64,000 nucleotides of DNA from Nyssa sinensis (taxonomy: Eukaryota; Streptophyta; Magnoliopsida; Cornales; Nyssaceae), in the NCBI GenBank assembly GCA_008638375.1, contig CM018052.1:18194450-18258449 (forward strand). The letters run 5' to 3'. The notes beneath the pieces are model-generated. The model was given only the letters and a program-made list of their open reading frames with translations. It did no database searches and was not told the origin of the DNA. Positions 35,975 to 48,111 of the stretch are shown piece after piece. The translations under genes and the position numbers were made by a program. Within the stretch, counting starts at the first letter, position 1. Each line of letters starts with the position of its first letter.

Positions 35975-36244
35975 ACTTTTAGCGACACAAAAAAGGCGTC
36001 GCTAAAAGCTAAGAAATTAATTTATAGCGACGCTTCAAATTCATCGCTAAAGATTGGCTTCAAACTATTAGCGACGAACAACAAGCGTCGCTAAAGGTTG
36101 GATAAATATACCATATGCGACGCACGTTGTGCGTCGCTAAATGCCACAATTAGCGACACTTTTTGTGTGTTGCTAATGGTAACTTTTAGCGACGTACAAA
36201 CTGGCCATGCATAGTATTAGCGATGCCCATTCCCCATTATTAGC
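35975..36244 (+). repeat. CACTA right subterminal repeats, part 1
   Basis: TTAGCGACGC-type motifs in alternating orientation (TTTTAGCGACAC..GGCGTCGCTAAAAG; GCGACGCACGTTGTGCGTCGC), interrupted at 36245 by the group B LTR. The last five bases, TTAGC, are its target site. Confidence 0.88.
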
Positions 36245-36889
36245 TGTCACGCCCTGAATTTTTGAACGAAACCCGAGGTACGACTGACGAATAGAAAGTA
36301 AATAAAATGAAAGGTAATTAATTAGATTTACGAATTTACGACAAATTAGATAGAGTTCTTTAATTTTCATAAAATTTCGGTAGAACCTCCTCTGTTTTTC
36401 GGGCCTTTTTTCCCCTGATAATCACAATACATTATATATATATACAAACACATCACAATCCATCCTCACTCGATGGCCACAATTCATGAAAATTAAATAC
36501 GCATTCTTTTCCTTTAACATACATACATATAAGATACACTCAACAGTTATGTCCTACATACAGTTTGGGCTTAAGCCCCTATATTACAAAAGTTCACCCC
36601 AAGTGCTATATACTTTTCCAAATTTCATTTCCTCTCTTTTCTCCAAGACCTCTTCTAGTCCCACGTACCAGGAGCTTTACTTGGAACCTGTGCCCACGAA
36701 TGGGTCAGCGCCAACATGCTGGTATGATATAATGCTAATGCACGGAACAAAATCAAGGCGTGGCGTGTGCAAGTGTACATTCATTTCTACATGCCTCCCT
36801 AATCATTTATACAATATGATGGCAATATGCATGTTGCATCCAAGTAAGGTATAGCGTGTGCAAGTGCGTATTTATATCTACATGCTTTC

Positions 36890-37320
36890 TAAATCATCCT
36901 AGTAGTGTAATGACAATAATCCACATGCCTTCTAGATTACTCAAACAACGTAATAGGAATAATCCACATGCTATCCCAATCATCCTAATAATGTAACGGT
37001 AGTAATCCACATATCATCCAAAATCATCCAAATAATGTAACAGCAGTAATCCAAATGTCATCCAATCATTCAAACAATATAACAGCAAGTATTCCCATGT
37101 CCATGCAACGTGATAACAGCGCGCATAATGCACCCACGCAAACTCTATGCCACATCCATGTCAACTCTATGTCATCATGTCATCTCTACGCCACACCCTG
37201 ATGTAATGAAAATATGCGTGACTCACCCATGCAACTCAACGCCGCATCATGTCAACTCTATGCCACACCCTGATGCAATGAAAATACACGTGACTCACCC
37301 ACGCAACTCAATATCACACC
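36890..37320 (+). repeat. Two tandem arrays, about 57- and 85-base units
   Basis: 36890-37090: GTAATAxxAATAATCCACATG..ATCATCC units, four copies. 37110-37320: ATGCCACACCCTGATG, AATGAAAATA, CGTGACTCACCCACGCAACTC units, two and a half copies. Confidence 0.75.
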
Positions 37321-37333
37321 CATGTCTCAATCA

Positions 37334-37795
37334 CGGAACACATCCAATGGACACTGGATAACATCCCCCGTTTACGGAACACATCCGATGGAAACTGGGT
37401 ACCATTCCCCGTTTACGGAACACATCCGATGGAAACTGGGTACCATTCCCCGTTTACGGAACACATCCGATGGAAACTGGGTACCATCCCCCGTTTACAG
37501 AACACATCCGATGGAAACTGGGTACCAATGCTCATTCACAGAACACATCCGATTAATACACAACACCACATGCTCAACCCACAACATATGAATAATAAAA
37601 GCCACAACGTCCGAATAATAAAATCCACAACATCCGAATAATAAAATCCACAGTATCCGAATAACAAAAGCCACAACATCTGAATAATAAAATCCACAAC
37701 ATCCGAATAATAAAAGTCACAACATCTTAATGATAAATCCACATCTGAATATTAGAATTCACAACATCCGAATAATAGAAGTCACCACATTGGAA
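37334..37795 (+). repeat. Two tandem arrays, 41- and 24-base units
   Basis: 37334-37552: GGAACACATCCGATGGAAAC then TGGGTACCATTCCCCGTTTA, five copies at 41-42 bases, nearly identical. 37580-37795: CACAACATCCGAATAATAAA, about nine copies at 23-25 bases. Confidence 0.9.
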
Positions 37796-39451
37796 TAATA
37801 AAAACACTTTCACATGAACATAATACAGTGCCAAATCAACGTAACTAGGTACTCAAATCACATATCCATATCTAAATAACTCACAGAAAAGATATGCTGA
37901 CCACAAATTGTACTAACATACAAAACAAGTCATATTTCTACGAAATAACAGGAAAGCATACATGTGCCGAATCGATCAACTTTAGGTTCTGTTCTAAAGC
38001 AAGTATTCCCTATATGATTTTCTAGTATTAAATGAACACATGCTTCATTCAGTCAACATGACAATCGTTCCTAACTTAATTCTATTCCTTACTTAGCAAA
38101 ATATCATACCTGATCAGGTTATCTCAACCCTAAGAAGTCGTGTCCACTACGTAGTCTAATCAACCGATGGATGGCTATTAAGTTTTGAATAAAGTTCCAG
38201 GCTCAGTTAACCTTCTAGATGAACGGACAATAACTTCTCTGCTTGAAATTGAGTGAGCCATATCCACTTGAGTTTGCATCATTAAACTCATCTGCTGTTT
38301 CCATAACTGCCGCAGCCGGTGTTGCAATAACAGCTCTAATTGTTGCTACTTAATTCGCTTCTGAAATTCCCTGCGACAATACTTGGCTGTAAAGATAGCA
38401 ACCCTCAAGCTAACAATTTCATCCCCTACGGAAGCAGCTCAAGCCTTCTTCTTCACACCAACACATCAGACAATAATAGCAATACTAAATCACACCAAAA
38501 TCCCAATTCAGAACTCAACTTCTTAACTTTCATCTCCGTCAATTTTCTTAGCAACCAAAACGGAAGAACAGAGACAGCAATCGAACCTGCCCCTATTCTG
38601 AGATTACCCATTGATCATTTAATCCTGCGCTTGGGCCATCTCAGAATTTTTTTCCGCCAGAACTCTATCCCAGACCTCATCTCTGCTACAGCCATCACCA
38701 ATGTAGCAGGCTAAAGCCATCATCAATCTATTTAAAGCAACCTCCATTCGTCGTCACTCCGTGCAGCGAACTACTCCCAATATTCACATCGTCTGCCGCC
38801 CATCGCTTCACACACACAGAGATTAAATACATTCACACACCAACCTACTTCCCACATTTCAGTAAAATCTCATGGCAGAATCCCCCTTATCGCACCATAC
38901 TGCTCTCGACAACGCTCCATAAATCTCTCTTTCTCCAACTTGACAGGCAACCAGCACTACTGCCAAATAATTGTTGCCCAAATCTGGAACCTCATCTGCA
39001 CCGTTACACACACACTACACCAATAACCGAGCCCCCACCAGAACCCAACATCACGGCATCACCATTACCATCACCATCACAACCACCGGCACTGCTCATC
39101 AAACCCCTATGATCTTCCCAACAATTTGACACACAAAAATCCCCCATTCATCCATGATTTCCTAACCAAAATCAACAAAGAAAAAGCTTTACAAAATTAG
39201 GAGTCCCATTACAGGAAACCCAAAATGAAAAATAAATAGAAGAAGGTTCTTATGGCAGGGTCGTCCAATAAAGACAACCAAACTCTCACTACCACCATCG
39301 CCGTCTTCCCATCAACCTACTGTATCGTCACTCCCTGCTTAAACAAGAGACCCAACACCCATACAACCGTGCCATCAAATTCTCCTTTCACTGACCAAAA
39401 CCGAGTTGAATGTAGCCCATCAAAAATCTGAATTCGCGAGAATGCCGAATT

Positions 39452-42400
39452 TGTCACGACCCGAAACCCACCATATGCGGATCTCATGTCGCGGGGCCGA
39501 TCCGAAGGCCGTCCCTACTTTTTCCATTTCCGTATCATAGTACTAATATGCAATGTACTAAAAATTTTAAACAATGAACAGCGGAAGCCTTTATCAATTA
39601 CAGTAATCCAGCGGAAGTCTTTTTAAATAAATTAAACAGCGGAAGTCTTATTAAATACATGACATAGTTCTACAAAATTCAAAATGAGAACTAAACCGTA
39701 ACCAGCACCCGGGGGTGGTGAATACATGGGAGAACTAACATAGACTGATACAGTACTTCAAAATGTCCCCCTACGCTCTCAGACTCCTACTGGGGTCTCG
39801 CAGCGTCATCACCTGAAATGGGGGGGTAAGTGGGGTGGAATGAGCTATGAAGCTCAGCAAGTAAACCAGATCTCCGACACTGGTATCGATAATATACAAA
39901 TCCATGAATAAAAATATGATAGCCAATCATAAGAAGTAAGATGCTGTGATAGCCAATGAGAACAGTTGCCATGATGGCCAATAAATAGTGGGGCACAATA
40001 TACAATCAGAAGTAATGAATAAGCAGTGATAAGATTTCTCAACAATAACCTGTCACAATAAAAGTACTGCCACAATAAAACGATTACAATCAAACCAATG
40101 AACAACGTAAGATAATCCATAAGAAACAGTAATCCATAAGGTACAGTAACCATTCAACAATATATCCATAACAATAATCCAATGGAGATGCTTATAATCT
40201 GTAGTAGGGAATGGCAACCCCTCTGCGTAATTCGAGGCCCGGCATACCTCTCAGTTAAACTCACATCTTTTGCCACACGTCCGTTCACGGACTAGTTCGT
40301 CACAGAAGCATCGGATGGATATTGTGACTGAGCACAATTCCAGCATTTATAACATAACATGATCATTTGTGATTCCATAAGGAGTATGACAATGGAATAT
40401 CATATATACGGTAAAGCATAACAGTAAGCCTTTCAAGGCATGGTTCAATATGATGACAATAGTACAATAGTCAATCAATGTCCACAAGATAGAACAATAT
40501 CGCATTGTGGATAACAATAACGTGAGGTACTTTCAAGAGTACAAGTTTGGCAGTAAGAATAAACTTGGCTTTAGAAACACCACATGGAAGAGAAAGTGAT
40601 CCACTTACCTCTATCGTGCTTCTATTTCAGAAATCCCTGAGTGTACCCTTGCCCTTCGAGTTTCCTATATATCAGTGAATACGTTTCAGAATAAATGCTA
40701 TTCATCAAATTTTATGCCTTTCTATCATAAGTATTTCAAATACTATTTTAGACTTTACCATTGAGTCCGGAACGCCGAAGAAAGTCGGTTTAGGCTTTCG
40801 CGGAATTCCATTTGGACTTTTGTACTAAAAAGGGCAAAATGGTCATTTTGCACCTTTACGGTATATTTTATTTTTCGAGACCTCGTCTCATGACAAGGAC
40901 CTCACCATTGGACTCAGGAGGCCCAAGATAGTAGGAATACATATATAACTTATCTTATTTGGGTACCGGGCATTTCGGGTCTATTTAATTTAATTAACTA
41001 ATTTTAATTAAATTAAATTCCATTAAACATTATATATATATATATTTACTTTCCATTTTATAAACGGATGAAATGGGTGGCACGCTGGCCAGCGTGCCAC
41101 TTCCCTCCCAAAAGATACCACGTTCAAGTCCCTCCAGGTGCACTGCACCTTTTAAATTTTTCTGATTTAAGTTAATATATAATATATATATATTCGGTCG
41201 CATATCCACCACACGCGTGCGTGTGGCCGAGTGGAAAGAAATGGGGTTTACGCGCGTGGGGTTTGGGGTTCGAAACCCCGTAGCAGCAACCCTTCCTTTT
41301 TCCTTTATTTTTCTCTGTTTTCTTAAACCAAACGGCGTACAAGGGCATTAAACCGGAATAAACCATCTTATCCGCATATAGGATATCAAATAGGGCCCCT
41401 GTACGTGTAACCAAATGACCCATTTCATTTATATTTAAAAGATCTCATGTCCAAACGACGCAGTATCGAGACAACCGATCCCAACACGTCGCCGTTTCGA
41501 TCTCCCACTTAACCCCTTCTTCCCCGATAATCCGGCAGAGAACATTAGGGTTCCGTCACCTTCTCCGGTGACGGCAACCTAAATCTAATCATTTTTACAC
41601 TCGTTTTCAATGCCTTTCCATTCCTTTCCCTTCAAGGATCTCGACCCTAGCCTCGGCTTGCCCTAAAACCCTCCCCATCTTCACGAATAGGGATTTATTC
41701 AACTCCGGCCGATTCTCCGGCCAAGATTCATTTTCTATTTCGTAACGTTTTGTTCACTGTTTTGCCCTCTAATTATTTCTAACAGTTTTCTGCATGCATA
41801 AGGACCATTTTCATAAACAAATATCAAGGTTTTAAGCATAATATCCATGGGACCCAAAATTATCCATGAAACCTGCAACTTGGTTTTTCTCTATGGTTTC
41901 TTAGTCTTTTTACCTCATTCTTTTTGCATTTAAAAGCTAATATCATGCTCATTTAATCCCTAGACTCAGATCAAACGTTCATGCTTCAAATCCCAAAAAC
42001 AGAACTAAATGGCTTACCTGGGTGTTCTGGTTTTTGCCCTGTGTGACCCTCCAAACTTCCCTATTTCTGCTCCTGAGCTCTTTGCCGACCTTTGTCTCAA
42101 TCTCAGTTTTCTTTTTGCTTTTAAAACCCACACCCGTATGGACATATATAGGGAGAAAAGTTTCCACCACCTCTCTCCCTTTCTCTCTCTCTCTCTCGGT
42201 TACTCCCCCTTCTATGGCCTCTTTCCTTGACCTAGGGTCTGCATGCCCTCTGCCAAATGCAACCTTTGCATTAAATGGTTGGGGAGACTTGTTGTGCACT
42301 TATATATATATATATATATCATATTATATATATAACACACACACACTTCACACCTAGCCGACACACACACTCCCTACATGCAGTGAACCTGCATACTGCC

Positions 42401-42827
42401 CAAGGCAGTTCTCTCTTTTTCTTTTATTTCTCATGCATATATTACATATATACATAACACATAATACATGTATTATACATTATATTATATACATATATAT
42501 ATACACATAAAATACATCTCTTTTATACATGCATATACATGTATATGTAGGAGTCTAAATCCATTTTAAATCGTATTTACATACCTTGATTTTAATTAAG
42601 CTACACATCTATGTCCACGTATGCATGCATGGAAATACGTAGATGCACGCATTTCAATGCAATACCCTGTGATGCTCGGGTGTCACCCAGCCTTGATCAT
42701 TTATTCCCATCATTCCAGTCATTCATTTCCATGAAAATACTAAGATATACATATCTTACCGTTCAAGTTACATGTTTTAACCGACCCACCTCGGTATACG
42801 TGACGTATCCCGGGTCGGGATATTACA
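39452..42827 (-). mobile_element. Group A solo LTR nested in the group B LTR
   Basis: Left end TGTCACGACCCGAAACCC, right end CGGGTCGGGATATTACA; 3376 bases; target duplication GAATT at 39447-39451 and 42828-42832. Central motif copies lie near 40759 and 40899. A CT tract (42180-42206) and TA/CA microsatellites (42301-42370, 42480-42510) lie toward the right end, as in other A copies. Confidence 0.94.
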
Positions 42828-43174
42828 GAATTGATTGATGCGGCAACCGTGCACTGTTTGGCCTTGGATTGACGGAGCAGAATCGTTGGCAACGGAGACC
42901 AACCTGGTACGCGAGAAGGCTGAGATCACCGTCGGATTCGCCCTTCCGATCATCAACTCTCGGTGCCACGCCGAGACGATCGTCTCACCCACCACCGCTC
43001 CTTCGTCGCCCCTCTTCTCCCCTTCCCTCCTTGCCACACTACCTCTTTCTCTTTCTTTTGTTTCTTTTTCTTTTTTCCCCAACTTCCTCAAGAAGCTTTC
43101 TCATTATATCTATGTATATACATACATTAGCCCCTCACGTGCCCAGCAGCTTCGGTTGCTTCCTTGGTTATAAT

Positions 43175-43208
<34 letters not shown>

Positions 43209-43510
43209 AAATCCAATATATTTATATGTGTTTTATTTATTGCCGTTTTAATATTTTATTTCATAAAATATTAATCTATGAAGACTCGGCATCATAATTA
43301 TTTCCGCTGTATCGGTTTAATATTTTGTTCTATAAAATATTAAATTATAATATGCCGATAAAGCCGGGAATTTATTCTACCAACAGTGGGTCCCTGTTAA
43401 TGCCTTATTTATTTCCACATAATTCCCATAATCTAACTTGAATAAAACTAAAATAAACAAATAATTAAATAATTAAAAAAAAAATTTTCCCATTTTTCCA
43501 AGTCTCTGCA

Positions 43511-43712
43511 TTAGTGATGCCCATTCTCCATTATTAGCGACACCATGTGTACGTCACTAAAGGTAACCATTAGCGACGTGTAGCGGTTTGTGCGTCATTA
43601 ATACTATTAGCGACACCACCTTTAACGATGCCATCTAAAGAGCTTTAGTGATGCATTCTACTACTATTAGAGACGCTCATATGCGTCGCTAATAGTCCTG
43701 TTTCTTGTAGTG
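43511..43712 (+). repeat. CACTA right subterminal repeats, part 2, and right TIR
   Basis: Continues the TTAGCGAC motifs (ATTATTAGCGACACC, GACGCTCATATGCGTCGC) and ends CTGTTTCTTGTAGTG, matching the left end inverted. The unit ATTAGYGATGCCCATTCYCC flanks the LTR on both sides, so it was already duplicated before the insertion. Confidence 0.88.
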
Positions 43713-43715
43713 AAT

Positions 43716-46365
43716 CTAGTTCAATATGCCAGTGTTATTGCTAAAAAAATAATATAGTGGAAAGCTATAAAGAGTTAAGTCCAAAATTATCAAATAATCC
43801 AATGAGGTAGAGCCACTATCATACTCATATAATGAAGCTACTTCTAACATGGGGTACGTTAAACTAAGTAATCTACAATGAACTATTATTTCACAAAGAA
43901 TAAATAGTTCCATTTAGTCTTAAAGAATGAAATTTAAAGATGAGAAAAGTACACAAATTAATTAGACCAGAGGTGGACCAAACAACTAGTCAATCACCAA
44001 TACCCAGTTAATTTATAGAAGGGTATATATTGCTCAAAATAAGTAATCAACTCATTCTTGTGGCGATTAATTCTTATGTTACCACTTGTGCATGATGTAC
44101 AAAGCATTATGAGCATTGTAAAGTCGCGCTTTTTATGTGCCATTTTATGCATTTTACTCAATCTCTTCTTTATTTTGAATAAAATAGTCAACTTTGACTT
44201 AATATGCTTATGATCAGACTAATCCTTTTGATTCTCAATTAGCAGCTCATTTTATAATGTTTCTCTTCATTTGTTATACATATCCCTATGACACTTAACT
44301 TTCTTGCCCACGTTTGGCACAAGTTTCTCAACCCTACCCTACTTAGCAATTCTTCATTGTCCATAAACATAGGCCCAAAACCCTTGTTTGGCCCACATTG
44401 GGCGACAAGGTTAGCTTTGGAGTTTGCCTTATGGCGCTTTACCTATTATCTCAATTTGACGCACTATTTTAGAAAAAATATTTTTTTATTTTAATGAGTA
44501 ACGTCATGTAGGGTTTTTTTTTAAAAAAAAATTTAAATACGAGATAGGGTATTATATGGCCAGAATTTGCTGTTCATCAAAAGCAAGTCTATATTTTTCA
44601 TGGAACTAATCCAAACAGATTTTCAACATGATTTATGTATATGCTGCTATATATATTAAAGTGCATACATAAATTTAATTAATTATGATAGGGTTCCATA
44701 TCTCAAGGTTTTGGACTATGTTTCCAATTGTTCAATTTCTACAAATATGCTATATGTGTGATGTGGTCATTGTAAGCATTTATGTTGGTCAAGTCAGCAT
44801 CCATATTTACTGAGACTAGTTCACTACTATTACAATGTGCAATGTGACATATAATCATACATTCATCATATTATTCTGCTACTAGAAACCTAATTAAAAA
44901 TATTATTCTATTGTGCATTATGAGATCGAAAATTTCGCTAAACTCATAATCATTTCCCATTAATGTAAATAGAAGTATATTTTTAAGTAATTTCAAGCAA
45001 AATAATTTTGAATTATAATTCAATCACACATGCAATAATAATATCCAAAGTAAATAGACTCCACTTGAGTCTAATTGACATTCTAGTACAACATGCCAAG
45101 GAAATTTATGGACATTTGAGTTTGAAACGAAAACACATACCTTTATTAGACTTCATAAATAAATAAATGTTTTTCCAAAAATTTATTACATTGTAAAATG
45201 AACCTACTACATCAAACAAGTGTACTAGAACATCAATTAAAGAAGTCAATCCAATCACAACATACATCCACATGCATAACAATATAATAGTCTTGCATGG
45301 ATGACTTTACCACAACTCACTACAATAGGAGTGGATATTTGGGTCTCACAATTAAAAGGATCAACAATATGCAACAATAATGTAACAAATAATTATCCAT
45401 ATGCTAATAAAAACAAAATTATCTACACATGACCCAAAAAATATGATCTAGACATACTATAATTGTTCTTAATTTCCAAAGCCTTTCTAAGAATTTTTCA
45501 CATTTAAAATAATTTTTCTAAAATTTTAACCGGTTTTTAGAATAAAAAACTAATTTTAAAGCCCCAAAATATCAAATATAGGTTAAAAAATCCATAAAAA
45601 TATAATTTGGCCCTCTAACATTGTACTAAACACTTGTTTGTAATTTTAACCAATAATATGGCTCTCTAGAATTTTTTAAAAATAATTTAAATAAAAATTT
45701 GACACTTTTCTGTAATAAAAAATGAATTTAAAATACTTCCCGAAGATAAAAAATTACAAAAATACATATATAGGCCCAAAATTATGTAAGGATGACACTC
45801 TCTCCGGAGGTGTCAAAACATAAGTCTAGGAAGATGATGCTCGCTCTTCTACATGCCTCAACGAGAGTGGGGGTTGCATTCCTCTACAATTCACCTTCTT
45901 CAAAAATAAGATTTGGTAATGGTTGCGGTAAAACTTTGGTACCTCATATCTCACTCATTTTTTGATGAACAATTATATACCATATAGCGTTGGAAAGCTC
46001 TTGAAATAAGAAACATTTCGATATCAATTTCTTGAATAATAATCAAGGTTTTACAAATCGTATTAAAACCCAAAGGTTCATATTAAAGTTATGTTTTCTT
46101 GAAAAAATCAAAACTTTAAACTCAGATTTCTTACAGATCTGACGATGGATCGTCAAGAACTTTTAAGGTCTACTTATTGGGGCTATAAAGAACACATCCG
46201 CAATGGCAGATTGTTCAAAAGTGGTTCATATAATGATCGTTGAAAAAATAGCCATTTGAGTTAAATATTCTACAATATTTAATGCATGATTTTCTCTCAA
46301 TAAATATACATGCATAAAACACATATGTTAGCAAGCACAACCTATGTTTTTGATACTAATAAAGG
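43716..46365. other. Non-coding flank right of the CACTA element, nothing recognised
   Basis: About 2.65 kb, AT-rich, with no domain or long open frame worth calling and no tandem array. It is probably the continuation of the sequence at 18652-22309 across the CACTA insertion. Confidence 0.5.
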
Positions 46366-47225
46366 AAATAAATTAAAACATAAATAGGTGTTAACTCAGT
46401 TACCTTTTGGGACCAGGAATAGTAGAAGCAGATTGTATTACGAGCTTTCTTGGAACACCACAAAGATCTTTGGAACACTGTAAGAAATCATCTTCGTTAA
46501 TTAGGTCTGTTATATAAGAGTCGTCTTTCAATTTCACGATCCAAGACCAAGGGAACTATGATGGTCACGCAAGAAGAATCACAAACAGAAGGATCACTCA
46601 AAACTTCACGTGATAATTATCTAAGAGAGTTTATGCGGAATGGAAACATGGAAAGAGAATCAAACACATCAAATTCCTTATAAAACAAGTAACATGGAGA
46701 CTCCTCACCCGACAAGAGAAAATAAGTCTCCAAAATTCATAGTTGATAAAAAAAACTTTACCATAACGACATATTACATCATATTTATAGTGCTAGAATA
46801 CTCCTATTTTGACTAAGAAACCAAAACTCCTATTTTTATACTAATCCTATTACAATAAAGATTAATAATTCGAATAGGAAACAACTAATTCCTATATTTC
46901 CTATTCTAATTCTAATAAAGAAGAAAACTAAATAAATTAGGAATAAATTAAAATTAGAAACTAAACAATCCTAATACAACTCTAAAACAACTTTCTTATT
47001 TTTAGGATCTCATATGTGTCCTACTTCAAGAGTATACATGGATGGATTAATTACACTTAACATGGCGTCTATCTTTATATCCCATGACCATAACTAATGG
47101 GATAACGACAAGATTTACGTCATAATATTTAAGTTAGTGAAATCAACTAGAACGGATAAGAGTTTTAATCATATATAAACTCCTACCATAATTATCACGA
47201 TATGTACAAATCTTGTGGATGCCCA
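46366..47225 (+). repeat. Dispersed direct repeat C, copy 2
   Basis: Same orientation as 11668-12130, but with about 400 additional bases (46631-47031). The extra part has minus-strand LTR-like features (CACTATAAATATGATG in minus sense near 46780, repeated TAGGAA/CCTAT runs). The copy ends near the group B LTR that starts at 47265. Confidence 0.75.
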
Positions 47226-47264
47226 TATATAAACACACAAACACAAACACACACACACACATAT

Positions 47265-48065
47265 TGTCACTCCTTGAATTTCCACGAACCCGGGGAGTGA
47301 GTGAGAAACGAAATAAGAAAAGAAAATAAAAGACAATTTAATAGATTCAATTAGACAAGCATTCATTTTCTTCAACATATAACCACATAAAGCACATCCC
47401 ATAAACATATCGTTCACGTGTCATTTGGGCTTAAGCCCTTACATCCCAAAACACGCCCCAAGGGCCAAAAATCCTTCTAAGTTCATGTCTCCTCCACTCT
47501 GCAAGACTTTCTCAAGTTTCAAGTGTCGGGAGCGTCATCTGTAATATTATATCCCACGAATGGGTCAGCGCAACTGCTAGTATGACACAATGCTAAAGCA
47601 AGGAACAAAATTAAGGCATGGCATGTGCAAGTGTACATTTATAATCTACAAGTACATTTATAGCCTACATTTCATCCAACTCACCAACATGATGCAAAGG
47701 CGGTATGCATGACACACCCATGCAAACTCTATGCCACACCCATGTCTCGTTTACGAACCGCGTCCGATGAATCCCTGAGTACTAATGCAATGGCCAATTT
47801 TGGATTTTTCACCACAGGATCTACACCCTCGTAATGCATAGTACCACATGCTCAACCCACACTATGCTTTCAAGAATCACACTGTAAATATTTGAATTTT
47901 TGAGACAATTTTTTTTTATATATATATAAATATTTTTTTAAATATGTGTTATGTTTGTGTAAGTATGTGTAGTGAAATATATATATATATATATATATAA
48001 TTTATGCATGTATGTTATGTATGTGCATATGTATATACATAAATATACGTGTTTAATGTAATGTA

Positions 48066-48111
<46 letters not shown>

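Larger units (their letters stand above)
36245..43510. mobile_element. Group B solo LTR inside the CACTA right subterminal region, itself split
   Basis: Left end TGTCACGCCCTGAATTTTTG, right end AAGTCTCTGCA; flanks TTAGC (36240-36244) and TTAGT (43511-43515) differ by one C/T. It shares GGGCTTAAGCCC, CACGAATGGGTCAGCGCCAAC and AGCAAAATATCATACCTG with the copies at 47265 and 47883. It is interrupted by the group A solo LTR 39452-42827; net length is about 3.9 kb. Four tandem arrays of different period lie at 36890-37795. A minus- or plus-sense gene is not supported; Pro/Thr/Ser-rich open frames around 38340-39440 look like chance in a CA-rich, stop-poor stretch. Confidence 0.82.
22310..43712 (+). 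mobile_element. CACTA (En/Spm) DNA transposon with nested LTR insertions
   Basis: Left end TACTACAAAAAAC (first C of CACTA now T); right end GTTTCTTGTAGTG, i.e. CACTACAAGAAAC inverted. The 3-base target duplication AAT sits at 22307-22309 and 43713-43715. The interior holds palindromic subterminal repeats at both ends, a tnpD-type gene (28463-32142) and a tnpA-type gene (32313-33773), both plus strand in the classic order, then a 160-base tandem array. Solo LTRs at 22829-26240 and 36245-43510 (with another inside) were added later; without them and their target duplications the element is about 10.7 kb. Both genes are disabled, so it would need a helper to move. Confidence 0.93.

Noticed and set aside
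36216..36244. 28-base direct repeat on both sides of the group B LTR taken as a long target duplication
   Set aside because: LTR elements make 5-base duplications; TTAGC/TTAGT fits, and the longer match is a tandem CACTA subterminal unit already present.
37334..37795. CRISPR-like regular direct repeats
   Set aside because: The units are contiguous tandem repeats without unique spacers, lie inside a plant LTR and have no cas genes nearby.
38340..38714. 124-codon plus ORF
   Set aside because: Ser/Asn/Pro-rich, inside a group B LTR, with no family resemblance and no counterpart frame in other B copies.
42777..43297. Overlapping ORFs of 104-142 codons
   Set aside because: They span the right tip of the 39452 LTR and its target duplication, so no real gene could cross them.
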